A stretch of DNA of 64,000 nt, from positions 367,297,781 to 367,361,780 of the forward strand of contig CM062814.1 in assembly GCA_031772625.1 (NCBI GenBank), read 5' to 3'. A model generated the notes under the pieces. The model did no database searches, was not told the origin of the DNA, and was given only the letters and a program-made list of their open reading frames with translations. The DNA is from Pinus tabuliformis. Lineage: Eukaryota; Streptophyta; Pinopsida; Pinales; Pinaceae. Shown here one piece after another: positions 1 to 13,829 of this stretch (position 1 is its first letter; each line of letters opens with the position of its first letter). The position numbers were made by a program, and so were the translations under genes.

Positions 1-1540
1 CGAAGGAAATATTCAACATTGAATATGTTTATGAGTTATGCATATGATGTCTTGTCATTATTTTAATTAGTTAATAGATGCACATGCTATTCGTTTTCTA
101 ACAATGTTGATGTTCAACTTTGGTTGAATCTTGTGATATTTTGTTAACATTTGTTAATATATGTTGCAATGTATTTTTACTGTTATGCAAATATTATGAG
201 TTGTTTGTTGTTCATGTTCTTATAAGAAGATGAAATATAAAATCAAAATAGTTTTTATTGTACTTTTAGTTTAACAGATTCTTCATAAACATCTTGTGTG
301 GCTAGCTGGAACTAAATTCCAATGATATTCAAACAGACATAATATTTTCTCTTAAATAATATGTTTGAATGAAACCCTCATCCCACCACCTTCATTGTTC
401 TTTGTTCCATCAAATTGAAATTACTATGCATCAACAACAGTTTGTGTATTTTTTTAGATAACAGTGAGTACAAACATATGTCATATTTTTCGTCTTTTTC
501 ATTTTAATCCAAATGGAGTCATCGCTATTGAGGAGCACATTAAATAATTTATGTTATCCATGAAACTAGGAGAATTTTAACATGAAGATAGATTCTTTGT
601 TGTATATGTTGCATGTATTGAGTGATCCTCTAAGAATGTTTGTCAAAATATGTGAACATAGGTCTATGGATGGCTTCTCCAATTTTATATTATTCTAGGT
701 TTGTTGTTAGCTACTCATATATTGTTCTTGTATTTACTCTTAGGAATCTAAATCAAAGGGTCATTTCTATGAACATATATTGTTTGATGTTCTTCTTTTG
801 CTTTAGTTAGATCCAGACAAATGCATTTTCATCTTAGGTTAACTACATTTAATTATTTCATTTATAAAACCATTAATGGTTGACCCAGACCATTATTTGT
901 AAAAGCTCAACCCAGTAATGGGTACAAAGCTACATTTTGATCTAATTGTATGTTTTCAGTAAGCGTAATACACACTATTGGCCAAGCTCATTTTGACCCA
1001 TCAACTAAACACAATACAATCTTTGAATTTAGGCATATTAATAAATTCTAATGTTACATATTGTAATTTAAAAATTGTTTAGGAAAGTTGACTATGTCGA
1101 TTGAGTGTCCACACACTGGAAACATAGCACATTACTAGCCAAATCAACTCATAGATAGAAATAGTTCATGAAATTTTTGTCATTTCTCAAGAAAAAAATA
1201 TGATTATGAAGAAATTTATAGTGAATTAAATACATTTTTTTTCAGCATGAAAAAAGCTAGATTTCTATACATTCATTATGAGAAAAAACAGTACATCATA
1301 TGATGATTATGATAATCACATAGTTATGTCGAACTTAGACTATCCAAAACTTAATAGAGATTGGCAGAATCATATTCGAAGACTACGAATCCCCATAAAA
1401 ATGTTCAAAATAATAAAAAGGCAATATATGAGTTATTAGTAGAAAAGTAGGATCAGAAAATTTAGAGCACCAAGCAGACTAGTGAAATCACAGAATAGGG
1501 GTCATGATACATACCAGATTGGGGGAGAGGAGTGAGAGAG
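1..1540. other. AT-rich intergenic DNA, no gene seen
   Basis: No reading frame of convincing length or composition is visible on either strand. The last 200-300 bases probably include the 3' untranslated tail of the LINE that follows on the minus strand, but no clear poly-A (plus-strand poly-T) end was found, so that boundary is open. Confidence 0.6.
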
Positions 1541-3106
1541 TTAGGTACTCAGCATAATGAATTCCTGTATATGGTGAATTTTGTCCCCCACTATTATACT
1601 CATCTTCCAAACTTCAAATTGAGAAGCAAGGCCTTTTTTTGATAGAGAATCAACAACTTTGTTTTTTTCTCTATCAATATGGTTGATAGAATAGTCCTTT
1701 CAGAAATTCGTGATTGATACTATTCTGTTCAACCATCCCAAAAGGTTGAGGTTATTTATGAAGTGTATAGACCGAACATGGTTGATTATAACCTTTGAAT
1801 CCCCAAATATTTGCAGATCTTGGATGTTAAGATAGTCACAGAAGGTGAGAAGACCTACCAGCGCCATAACCTCAGCTTTGTTATTCGATCCTTTACCTCC
1901 ATTCCAAAAAATTTCAATAAGCTGACCCTCCATAGGGATAATATAGACTCCACATGCACAACAACCATTTTGGGCTGCCCCATCAAAATAGGCCCGTGGG
2001 ATGCCCAAGGGATCCAGAGAGATTGCCTTCTTTCCACCTATTCTGAGGATATTTTTGGAGAAATGACGAGCATTGAACTTTGAGAGAATGGATTCATAGA
2101 CAGATACATAATATTCCATTTTGGAATGAAAGAGGGCCCTATTCCTCCATTTCCATACAGCCCATATGGAAAACAATGGAATAGGTCTCTAGTCTATTTT
2201 CATATTACCCCACCAATCAAAATCTTCCATGATGGAGGGGAAAGAGATACTACTGAAGCCGAAGTGGACTGCCAAATTTTGCCATATCCTTTGAGATTGA
2301 GGACAGTTTAGGAAGATATGAAGGTAGCTTTCTTCGTTTGACTTGCATAAAGGAAAAATGGCAGGCCCATTCCAGTTCCTCTTTTGGAGATTATCCCATG
2401 TTAGGTTCTTATTGTGGTAAACAAGCCATGCAAAAATGATGATCTTTAGGGGGCAACCTGTTTTCCAGAAGGAGCAAGGGAAGATGTTATTCGGTTGATT
2501 GGGGCCCGTGAGATGGAGTTGAAGATAGATATCCTTTACATATATAATCGATCTTCTCCCATACCCCTTCCATATTAGCTTATCCTCTGCCTCTGATCGG
2601 AAAATACCTTTGTTCCTCATATTCCTAGTGATGTGATTCCATTGGAGAGCTAGCTCATCATTGAGATCCAGCTCCAACGCCGACTTCCATATAGGGAAAG
2701 ATCCCGTCCATCTTACAATATCCTTGTCCCAAAAAAGGATCCCTCTTTGCTACAAGGCCCAAAGTAACTATCGTGAAATGGATATTTCCTCATCACCTCC
2801 CACAATGGAATCTAATCCAATAATGATATTTTTCCCTGACTGGAAGCTCGATATCAGATTTTGTAGAAAGAAATGCTCTATTTTTTGAAAACTTCTCCAA
2901 ATTGCAGAACCCTGAGAGGTTCCGATTTTGCTTTGCCTATACCAGGAAGTTATGTCTCTGTTATCCATATACTTAGATTTGATGACCTTACTCCAAATAC
3001 AATCTCCTATTACTGCTTTCCATAAGGATTTACAAAGAAGGGCTTTGCAAAACAGATTTAGGTCCATGATACCCCAGCCCCCCATCTTTTTTGGATGAGT
3101 CAACAT
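1541..3106 (-). pseudogene. LINE ORF2, RT thumb, zinc-binding domain and RNase H
   Basis: One frame runs from 3106 to the TAA at 1541 and is interrupted only by stops (near 2768, 2740, 2189 and 1700). It opens with HPKKMGGWGIMDLN, the segment that follows the RT thumb, then a zf-RVT region (about 2500-2250) with C-x-L-C-K-S-N and H-x3-L-N-C. The RNase H domain shows the expected acidic residues: YFDGAAQNG, KAEVMALVGLL and FGDSKVIINH. Past the TGA at 1700 the last catalytic region is still readable as HIDREKNKVVDSLSKKGLA, so the RNase H fold is complete apart from stops. Confidence 0.87.
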
Positions 3107-4780
3107 TGAGAGTTTTGAAAGGTGGAAATTTTTTTTTTCTCTTTGTTCCCACCCCAGATAAAATTAGCAGTCAATCTGTTAAGTTTATTGATAATGATTG
3201 TAGGAATGAAGAAAAGATGAGCCCAGTAGACCATTAATTGTACCAGAACAGCTTGGGTTAAAATCGCTCTCCCAGTGATAGACAGACATTTGAATTCCCA
3301 TCCGGATATTCTTCTAAAAAATCTATCATGAATCCACATCCAATCAACAGAGGTGTAGCCCATAGGTTTTAGTTGATAACCCAGGTATTTCAGACCCTCA
3401 TTGAGAGGTATAGCTTTTATATTGAAGAGTTGGGAGAGGAAAGAAATGAGTTCACTGTGAACATTCTCCAAATGGAAAGATGATTTGTCATCGTTAATAC
3501 ACATCCCCGTAGCCTTTTGGAAATTTCCAAAAATGTCATGCAAACAGGTCCATGAGACTTTACAAAGCATCGCCGATAGTAGGATGTCATCAACAAACAA
3601 ATTATGAGAAATGGAAATGTCCCAGCTGATAGCCAAAGGTCTACATCTCTTTTCATGAACTGCCCTTTTAATGTGAAGACTTAAGGAGTCCATGACCAGG
3701 ATAAAAAGTAGAGGGGACAAAGAACAACCCTGCTGCAAGCCTCTGGCAGCAGAGAAAAATGAAGTAGGGAAACCATTTATGAGAACCGCATAGTTTACAT
3801 CTACGACACAGGCCATAATCCAATTGGAACATTTGCCATTTAGGCCAATTTTAGAAAGGAGACACCTAAGGAATCCCCAGTCAATACAATCGTATGCTTT
3901 TTTAAGATCTATTTTTAATAATGCAGCATCAATCTTCCTAGCATGCATAGAATGGAGACATTCCTGGGTGAGTGCAACAGCTTCTAAAATGTTCCGATCC
4001 TTAAGGAAACCATGTTGTTCAAGGGCCAAATGAATTGATAAAATATTTCTCATCCTAATAGAAATGATTTTGGAAATTATCTTACAAAGAATGTTACACA
4101 CGGAGATGGGGCTGAAGTCCATGAATGATAGGGAGATATTCTTTTTAGGGGTTAAAGTGATGAATGTGGAGGAAATAATGTGGCTTATAGAACCATTGAT
4201 CTTGAAATCCTCAACCATTTTTAGGAGGTTAGACTTGAACAGCTCGAAAAAGTGTATGAAAAAATCTATAGTCCACCCATCCAGACCAGGAAATTTGTCC
4301 TTTTGGAAAGATTTCATGGTTGACAAAAGTTCATCCTCAGATACCTCAGAATAAAGGAGATCATTCTGATCCACATCAAACATGGTTGGATATGGCTCGA
4401 AACCCCATATGATGTCATCAAAATCACTGCCCCCGTTCCATCTATATGCTTTCTGAAAATAATTAACTTCTTCCTTAGAGATCTCTTCCGGTGACATGAG
4501 TGAGATTCCCTCCTCATTTTTTATCTCCCAAATTGAATTTGATCCCGTCGTTTATTTGCAAATCTGTGGAAGAATTTAGTATTTTTGTCACCCTCTTGGA
4601 GCCATAAGGCTCTGCTCTTTATACAAAGGAATGGAAATGAACCTATGGGTAATTTACTCCAAATTTTATGGAATTTTTTTGTAGGATTCCTAAAAGTAAC
4701 AACATCCACTGAATAAATCGTTGACTAGTTTTTGTACCTTCTTTATGCCCCTAAAGGAGATGAGCTTCCTTTGGGAAATG
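3100..4780 (-). pseudogene. LINE ORF2, linker and reverse transcriptase core
   Basis: The upstream part (4521-4709) carries ALWLQEGDKNTKFFHRFAN, the conserved segment just before the RT domain in plant LINEs. After a frame change near 4545 an open frame of 465 codons follows (4497-3100). It has the RT motif A residues DLKKAYDCIDW, the GLQQGCSLSPLLF motif, and FVDD as the catalytic box in place of YADD. The frame closes at 3100 because of a one-base slip in a homopolymer (T run at about 3129-3138 on the plus strand); the thumb region continues in another frame below. No endonuclease is present upstream. The family call is secure from the motifs; activity is excluded by the breaks. Confidence 0.88.
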
Positions 4781-4853
4781 AGAATAATTTAATGGTGTGA
4801 AAATTATATTTCTCTTGACAATTGAAAATTATTGAAATGTTCACAATTCGTGT

Positions 4854-5280
4854 AGATTCAGGAGATTCAACAATTGTTATGGTGGTTCCATTGCTAGTTG
4901 GGATATTTTTGAAAATAAATTTATTAAGAAGTTTTGTGAAGATAAAATAAAAGAATTCTTAATTGTGGAAATGTCAAATATTAAAATGAATTTTGTTGAA
5001 TCAATTGAGGATTTCAACCAAAGATTCCATTCTATTCTTAATGGAATAATGAAGACAAGGATATCATGTGTCAACTAAGGTTTATACTACTGCCCTTCCC
5101 TCAAATGTGTCTTTTTCCACTATAGGAGAAGATAAATAAATATCAACCTTAAATATGGAACAAGCTTTAAATGCTAAAAAACAAATTCTTAAAATAGAAT
5201 CCAAACAACTTTCTGGTCAGTGGAAAACTAAAACAATTACCAAGAAAAAACCTTTAACTAGCAAAACTAAAACATTATGT
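4854..5280 (+). pseudogene. LTR-retrotransposon gag fragment
   Basis: The plus strand reads GSIASWDIFENKFIKKF and later FVESIEDFNQRFHSILNGI, the pattern of the plant retrotransposon gag domain (G-S-I-x-S-W-D ... F-x-x-K-F ... F-N-x-R-F). A TAA ends this frame at 5074-5076. Related sequence (NMEQALNAKKQILKIESK) resumes in another frame from about 5141. No LTR, protease or RT is attached, so it is an isolated scrap next to the LINE's truncated end, on the opposite strand. It is not closely similar to the other gag regions in the window. Confidence 0.65.
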
Positions 5281-5774
5281 TTTATTTTATTTTATATATT
5301 AATTAAAATTTTATGTTTTAATTTATTTTAATAATATAAACAATTAATATATGAATTGCATTTTGTTTCTTTCCCAAATTTTTCACGCTAATTTTTAAAT
5401 AATAGTTTTCTTTTTTTGTAAATGCCCATTATTAATTTATAATTTCATAATAATAAATATAAAATACTTTTAAAATTATTGATTTTTTAAAAACTATTCA
5501 ATCACACAATGAAACATCAAGGTCAGGTTCTATGGGTTGTTTTCGTAGGAAGGTATTAGAAGAGCTGACCCCGACTATGGAATCTTCGCAACAGTTTCGT
5601 TGCCTCCATGTGAATGTATTAATTATTGAGATTATTGTCACACAATGATCCTTTGGAGGCATGACTTCACTTCTCGCCAGCTAGTCTATTACGACCATGT
5701 CAATTTAATTTAACCAATACAAAGAAAAAATTAGCTAAGGAACACCATAAAGTCAACTAAGCAACACCAAACTA
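5281..5774. other. AT-rich spacer, no gene seen
   Basis: Very AT-rich to about 5500, then mixed sequence. No supported coding region, RNA gene or clear repeat boundary is visible. Confidence 0.5.
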
Positions 5775-8233
<2,459 letters not shown>

Positions 8234-8426
8234 AAAAATATTCCAAGATTCATCCAATTGCGACTTGCCCAAACTCAAAATTTTCTATCTCTTCAAGCGA
8301 CCAAATAGACGTTGAACCATTGTTTACAAGACAAACCGGTTGGTTCTTGTGCAATCCTAATTCCACACACCGTATGTTAGGGATAGGAACAAATGAAAAA
8401 CCCCACTGGATTCTTATAACATCCAT

Positions 8427-8545
8427 CCAATATATATTGTATCCATAGAAAGGGTAATCATCATAATGTTTGTCTAAATATAAGCAACCAATATATAGCG
8501 TAGCCATAGAAAGGGTAATCATGATAATCTTTTTCTAAATATAAC
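8427..8545. repeat. 61-bp tandem duplication inside F-box pseudogene
   Basis: CCATAGAAAGGGTAATCAT occurs at 8443 and again at 8504, with flanking sequence also repeated. The period, 61 bases, is not a multiple of three, so it shifts the frame of the F-box remnant. Confidence 0.85.
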
Positions 8546-9156
8546 GTGAAAATTTTCCCTTTATGAAAGATAACCTCATTTGGGGGAATTACACCACCAA
8601 AACGGGGTTTTATCCTTCTCCAAACCATGTCTACACTAGGGCAAAGAAGAGAATATGATTCTATGTTTCTGCACACATTTCAGGACAACCTAATCATTTT
8701 TTTGCCAACTAAATTTCTCCAAAAAAGAGAAGAATCCTCACTCTCCAACACTCAGACTCCCAAGATTTCTAATGGTCTTTTTAAAAGGGTTTACTATGAA
8801 AAAAATATTTGAATGCAAAGACCCTCCAAGCGCAGTGAATAGAACCATCGACCTAACTGTACATTGAATTTTGTACCCATAGTCCAGATTTAAGGGAAAA
8901 CCAACTGACAGATGTATCCTTTGTCATTGAGGTAAGGTCCAACAAAGAAACTATCCTTGATAACAATTACCAAAGAAATAAATCCAAATTCTCTATTGTT
9001 ACATCAATTGCAACAAGTAAAAAAAATCGGGCTTTCCAATAAGAGACTCCATTCTTTACAGACCAACCAAAATTTTATGAGCACCGATAGAGGAAGCCAA
9101 TGAAATACAAGCTCAAGAATCTCAAATGGAAAAAACTTCCAAATACTTGGATCCAT

Positions 9157-9607
9157 TAGAAAATGAAAAACATTCTTAAAACCAAACCAAAGATTAGATG
9201 TTACATTGTGAAGGATAAAATCCTTAAAAAGGACTCATCACATCAAACATGCAAATAATCGGATTTAAAATTCCATAAAATATCATTCTCAAAAATTTGA
9301 AAACAAATTCAAAAACAATCACATTCTTGAAAAACACAATTTGTTTTGTCTTAAAACATCATTTGAACTAACTATCCTTGGAAAATAACATTAAAGAAAA
9401 TAAAAATAAAATAAAATAAAACAATATTTTGTGAATAAATTGTGCGTCAAGGTCGGACACCCCTCCAACTAAGTTCTACGGAACACCATACCAACTTCTG
9501 ACTACCTAACTGACTTCAGCTCTGACCACCAGTACAATATTCTTTTTTCTTTTTCTTTTTCATTCCAACAATAAGTTTCTCTTACTTTCATCTTCTTAAA
9601 CATTCAA
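9157..9607. other. Spacer upstream of F-box pseudogene
   Basis: AT-rich sequence that would hold the promoter of the minus-strand F-box pseudogene. No clear TATA box, gene or repeat end could be assigned. The last part resembles the shorter degenerate repeats of units A and B. Confidence 0.4.
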
Positions 9608-12135
9608 AATATCATATCAAACGTGCTAAAAAAATATCATTCGCAAACATTTGGTAAAAAACAAAATTCTTAAAAATAACATTATATTAATACTTTTACA
9701 AAGAAATATCCATTCTTGAGAAAAAACGATCATTTAAATTCATTTTTTACATATTGCCAATTAACATTTCTTTGCAAATTAACAACATCGAAAAAGGCAA
9801 TTCAAAAATATGATTTTGTGGGTACGATGACAGAGTTGTGTGCTAGGGTTGGATTGTGCTCAAACTAAGTTCTATGGAACACCATCCTGACTTCTGGTTG
9901 CCCGACTCTCCTAAGCTATGACCAACAATACAATATTTTAATTTTCAATTTTCATACCAACAGTTTCTTTCTCTTACGTTCATCTTTTTAAACATGCAAA
10001 TTATCATATTAAACATGATAAAAAATATCCTTCGAAAACATCTATAAAAATAACATTGTATCAACACACTTAGGAAAAAAATCCTTTTTTCTTTCATTTT
10101 TTTTTATCATTTCTGTTTTTAAAAAATCTTTTCAACCAAAAATTCTTCAAAATGAACATTTCCCTAAAAAAATAAAAACATTATACCAACACAATTCGGA
10201 AAAAAAATTCCATTTATGAAACTCATTTTTCCTTTTAAACATATTTTCATCTAACAATTCTTGCAAAATAACATTGCTGAAAAAAAGAATAAAAAACAAA
10301 AAATATGTGACTACGGCAAAAACGTTGTTGTCTGGGGTCGGCCTCCGCATCAAATAACTTCTACATAATTCCATCTCGACCTTCGACCACCCAATTGTCT
10401 TCACCTTCAACCACCAATGAAAACTTTCTTTTATCGGTATCCATGCCACCAATAGACCTTTGACCACCCGACTGTCTTCATCACCGACCACCATTACAAT
10501 ATTTATTTTATAGATATATGTGCCACTAATCACTTTCTCTTACTTTCATATTTTTAAGCACACAAACTTTCATATTAAACATGATCAAAAATATCATTCG
10601 CAAAACACTTCTTAAAACAAATTTTTTTTTTTAAATAATATTTTACTAAGAAAATTTGAAAAAAAATCCATTCTTAGAAAAAAAATCATTTCTCTTCTAA
10701 AACATATTTTCAACTAACAATTCTTTGAAAATAACATTGTTGCAACAAATAACTGCACACCAACTATGTTGCACATTAGGGTGGGCCTGGCGTCGAACTA
10801 ACCTCTATCAAATAGCATCTCGCCTTCCAGCTACCTTACTGACTTCACCTACGACCATGAATACACAACAACACATTCTATGTCGGGGTTAGTGTCACGA
10901 ATTTAACCAACTTGTGTCCATTTCTATCACGCCTTCTGACTACCCCACTAAGTTCAATTCTGATTGCGTTTGAAATATTGTTTCTCTGGTTTTTTATGTC
11001 ACACCTATCACTTTCCTCTACTTTGTTTCAATCACCTATATTTGAATTAAACCTTCCCCGTTGTCCCTTCATCCGACCTTACCTTTGTCCCTTCATCCAA
11101 CGTTACTTCCATGCACATATTTTATTTCTCATTGGCAACATTTTAACAAACTTTTCCTCCTTTCAAACTTTCCAATTTCTGTTTCTTAATCTCTTGTTTG
11201 AGCCCTCCTTACACTAATCTCAAACTTGCATCTGTTTACAAAGGAAGAATTTCCATTTGACGTTGTCGCTCATAATTGAAACATAGATTCTCTCTTTTCC
11301 TTTTCACGAGACATTACATAACAAACAAAGGTGAATCTTTTGAACAACTCATAACAAATTCTATATCTAAACTAACACACAATGCCTTCTCTTACTCCAT
11401 AGCTGGTGGACAATACCAATTTTCAATGACAAGATTCACTGCAAATTCGATAAGATCACCGACGCGTTTTTTAAATCCACTAACTGCAAGAAAAACACTC
11501 GGATGATCGCCAATAGAATTAACACCTTTACCAATTTGCAGACTCGTTCTACGTTATTAGTATAATGAGCCAAGACAACCCAAGGGAAAATTTTCTTTTT
11601 AATAAAACCATAATCATACGATGCATGTAAGTATGCAACAACTCACCAATTTCTATGTTTGCACATAGTCCATTGGTATTTCTCCATGCTCATTCCAACC
11701 ACGCATATCGTCCTTGCGAAGAATATCTCCATCCGCTCCAATTACAAATCTAAATAATTGTAGTCGAAGTATACTAATCCAAACCAGCAATACAGAGTAA
11801 AAATTATCTACGCAGAAAATGATAAACCATTCTTGTCTTCAATCTTTAAAACATATATCTTCTCTTCAGCACTAAAACATCTCATTTCATAATGTGGTGT
11901 TCATTCTTTCCATGCCATGCTCATCCCCACGGCTAGCCTTCACTTTCAGAGGACCCTTTAATCCTTTGCCACCATGTTTCCATGCCTCTTAGAAATCCCT
12001 CTCATTGCAGTCATCCATGGAGCTCTTAGATGAAGTATATTCCACCAACAATGGATTCTATCCCTTGATAAATCACAAAAATAAAATTCCATTGATGGAC
12101 TTCCACCGTGAGTTGAAATATATGTGTCTATTGAT
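9608..12135. repeat. Segmental duplication, unit B
   Basis: Second unit of the old duplication, collinear with 5775-8233. It lacks the long (TA)n run of unit A. It ends at about 12135, where similarity to unit A stops and a hairpin and TTA-rich stretch begins, so the upstream part of the F-box gene is not present on this side. Confidence 0.75.
11958..12135 (-). pseudogene. F-box pseudogene C-terminal fragment (duplicate)
   Basis: The minus strand reads GGSPSMEFYFCDLSRDRIHC and ILHLRAPWMTAMRGISKRHG, matching NGSPSMEFLFVYLSRARIYY and ILHLRSQRTIAIRGTLKRRG at 8055-8200. Only this tail is present; the F-box itself is absent here. It supports the view that unit B was cut at about 12135. Confidence 0.6.
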
Positions 12136-12145
12136 GAACTAGCAG

Positions 12146-12237
12146 AACCACATTTATTTTTAATTAAATGTGGTTGGTATATGCCAATAGGTGTATATCG
12201 ATCAATCACATGCACAACCACATTAGTAAATGTGGTT
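12146..12237. repeat. Two small hairpins with the same arm
   Basis: AACCACATTTA (12146-12156) pairs with TAAATGTGGTT (12165-12175). About 70 bases on, AACCACATT (12216-12224) pairs with AATGTGGTT (12229-12237). Each is followed by a related phrase (TATGCCAATAGG, TATGCCGATAGG), so one hairpin unit was duplicated. Function unknown; it may be a remnant of a small inverted-repeat transposon. Confidence 0.7.
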
Positions 12238-12249
12238 GAAATATGCCGA

Positions 12250-12620
12250 TAGGCAATAGGTTTTATTATTAATATTAATATTATTAAATTAATTTTTTTA
12301 TTCATATATTAATTAAATTTCATTTAATTAATCATTATTTTTATTATTATTCTTAATAATTTTAGTAATATCATTAATTATATTACTAACTAATTAATTA
12401 ATATTAATAAAAGCAATTAACAATTAATTAATTAATTATTATTAATAAATTAATTTATAGTAATTATAATTATTATTATTATTATTATTAAAATTTTAAA
12501 TAGTATTTATTAATATAATAACCATTATTATAACTAATCATCATCATCATTATTATTATTATATTAATCATTATATTTCTCATTATTTTAATCCTTATTA
12601 ATCATTATTATTAAAACATT
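12250..12620. repeat. TTA/TAAT-rich low-complexity stretch
   Basis: Almost entirely A and T, with runs of ATT, TTA and ATTA units, including a run near 12470-12495 and CAT/TTA units at 12540-12560. No coding or RNA gene is visible. Confidence 0.85.
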
Positions 12621-12714
12621 TTGTAGCATGAAAATAAAAAAAGAAAAATATAAATATAAACAAAATAGATGTAAGTTGGAGGTTGGAGGTTGGGAGTCGG
12701 GCCTGACACTACTG

Positions 12715-13090
12715 ACATCAACACCATACCACAACACCATGAAAAGAGCAATATTTCTAGCTGACTACCCGACTCTCGACTTCCCTTTTAGCCTGACTAA
12801 GATGCATGTCAGGGTCGGGCTATCCACTGGCATAAACATGATATCAACACCATCCCGACTTCTGACCACCTGACTATCCATCACTATCTGACTTATTCCT
12901 AGCTATCTAAACTAGGGTGAGGTCGTATACCATAACACAATGAAAGAACAATCTTTTGAGTCGACCTCCCAACTCCCGACTTCCCTCTTAGCCCAACTAA
13001 GTTGTGCATGAGGGTCACGCTATCTACTGGCATATACATGATATGAACACCGTCCCAACTTTTTGGCCACTCAACTCCCTACTACAACGG
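12715..13090. repeat. 200-bp tandem duplication
   Basis: CGACTTCCCTTTTAGCC near 12776 recurs as CGACTTCCCTCTTAGCC near 12976, exactly 200 bases on. The following text (CTGGCATAAACATGATAT, CTGGCATATACATGATAT) keeps the same spacing. The words resemble those of duplication units A and B but are not collinear with them. Confidence 0.8.
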
Positions 13091-13829
13091 GATGGGACAA
13101 CATACCCGACCAAAATGAAGTGTGTTTCTCTCCACACCTGACCTCCAGACTACCGACCTCCATCTTACCTGACCATAGTGTAGGTCAAGATTTTGGTCAC
13201 CATTCACAAAAATTTTAATTTAAGTACATTGTGACTTCTGACTAACTGACTGTGTTTTACTCCTGACAGCAATAAAACATTTTATTTTTCATTTTGCATG
13301 CCAACCATAATTATCATTCTCATTTCTTTAAAAAAAATTAAACAAACTCTAAAATGGAAATTCATTATGTTTCAAAAAAACATTCCCCCCACTCTCACCA
13401 TGAAACCTCACCTTGATTTTCGCACGGCAGTAGTTGAAACATCTCATCACAGTAATGAATAATTAACATGTTTCATGTGAATTTATTATTGGACATCCCA
13501 AGGGTCAAAATAAACTCTAGAAAATTTCCTTCTTGCTACTTTCTATTTTGCACTTTCTTCTTTGTACTTTGTTTCCAGTATTTCTCTGAAACTTTTCCCT
13601 AATTAGAAACTATCAAGTTCACATTCACTACAAGGTTTTTGATTTCTGGTAAACATGCACTACCGTACAAAACTGCACTAGTAAATTTGATATCTCTCAT
13701 CAAAAGTTTATTTTTTTATTCATTTCCAGGGCACAACAGCAAAAGAAAGGCAAATCCACGACGTTAAAGAATACTATACTACACATTAAGGAACACCTAA
13801 GGGGAGCATAAAATCATGAACCATAGCTC
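13091..13829. other. Spacer, no gene seen
   Basis: Mixed sequence leading into the unrecognised element. No supported gene, repeat end or RNA is visible; an LTR for the following element was looked for and not recognised. Confidence 0.4.

Larger units (their letters stand above)
1541..4790 (-). mobile_element. 5'-truncated plant LINE (non-LTR retrotransposon)
   Basis: Reading on the minus strand, the order is: pre-RT linker, reverse transcriptase, zinc-binding reverse transcriptase (zf-RVT) region, RNase H. This is the usual 3' half of plant L1-type ORF2. The AP endonuclease and ORF1 that should lie upstream (above about 4790) are missing, as expected from 5' truncation during target-primed reverse transcription. 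The frame is broken near 4545 and near 3130; the rest is damaged only by stop codons. The 3' stop is TAA at 1541-1543. No target-site duplication was identified. The element is dead but well preserved. Confidence 0.9.
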
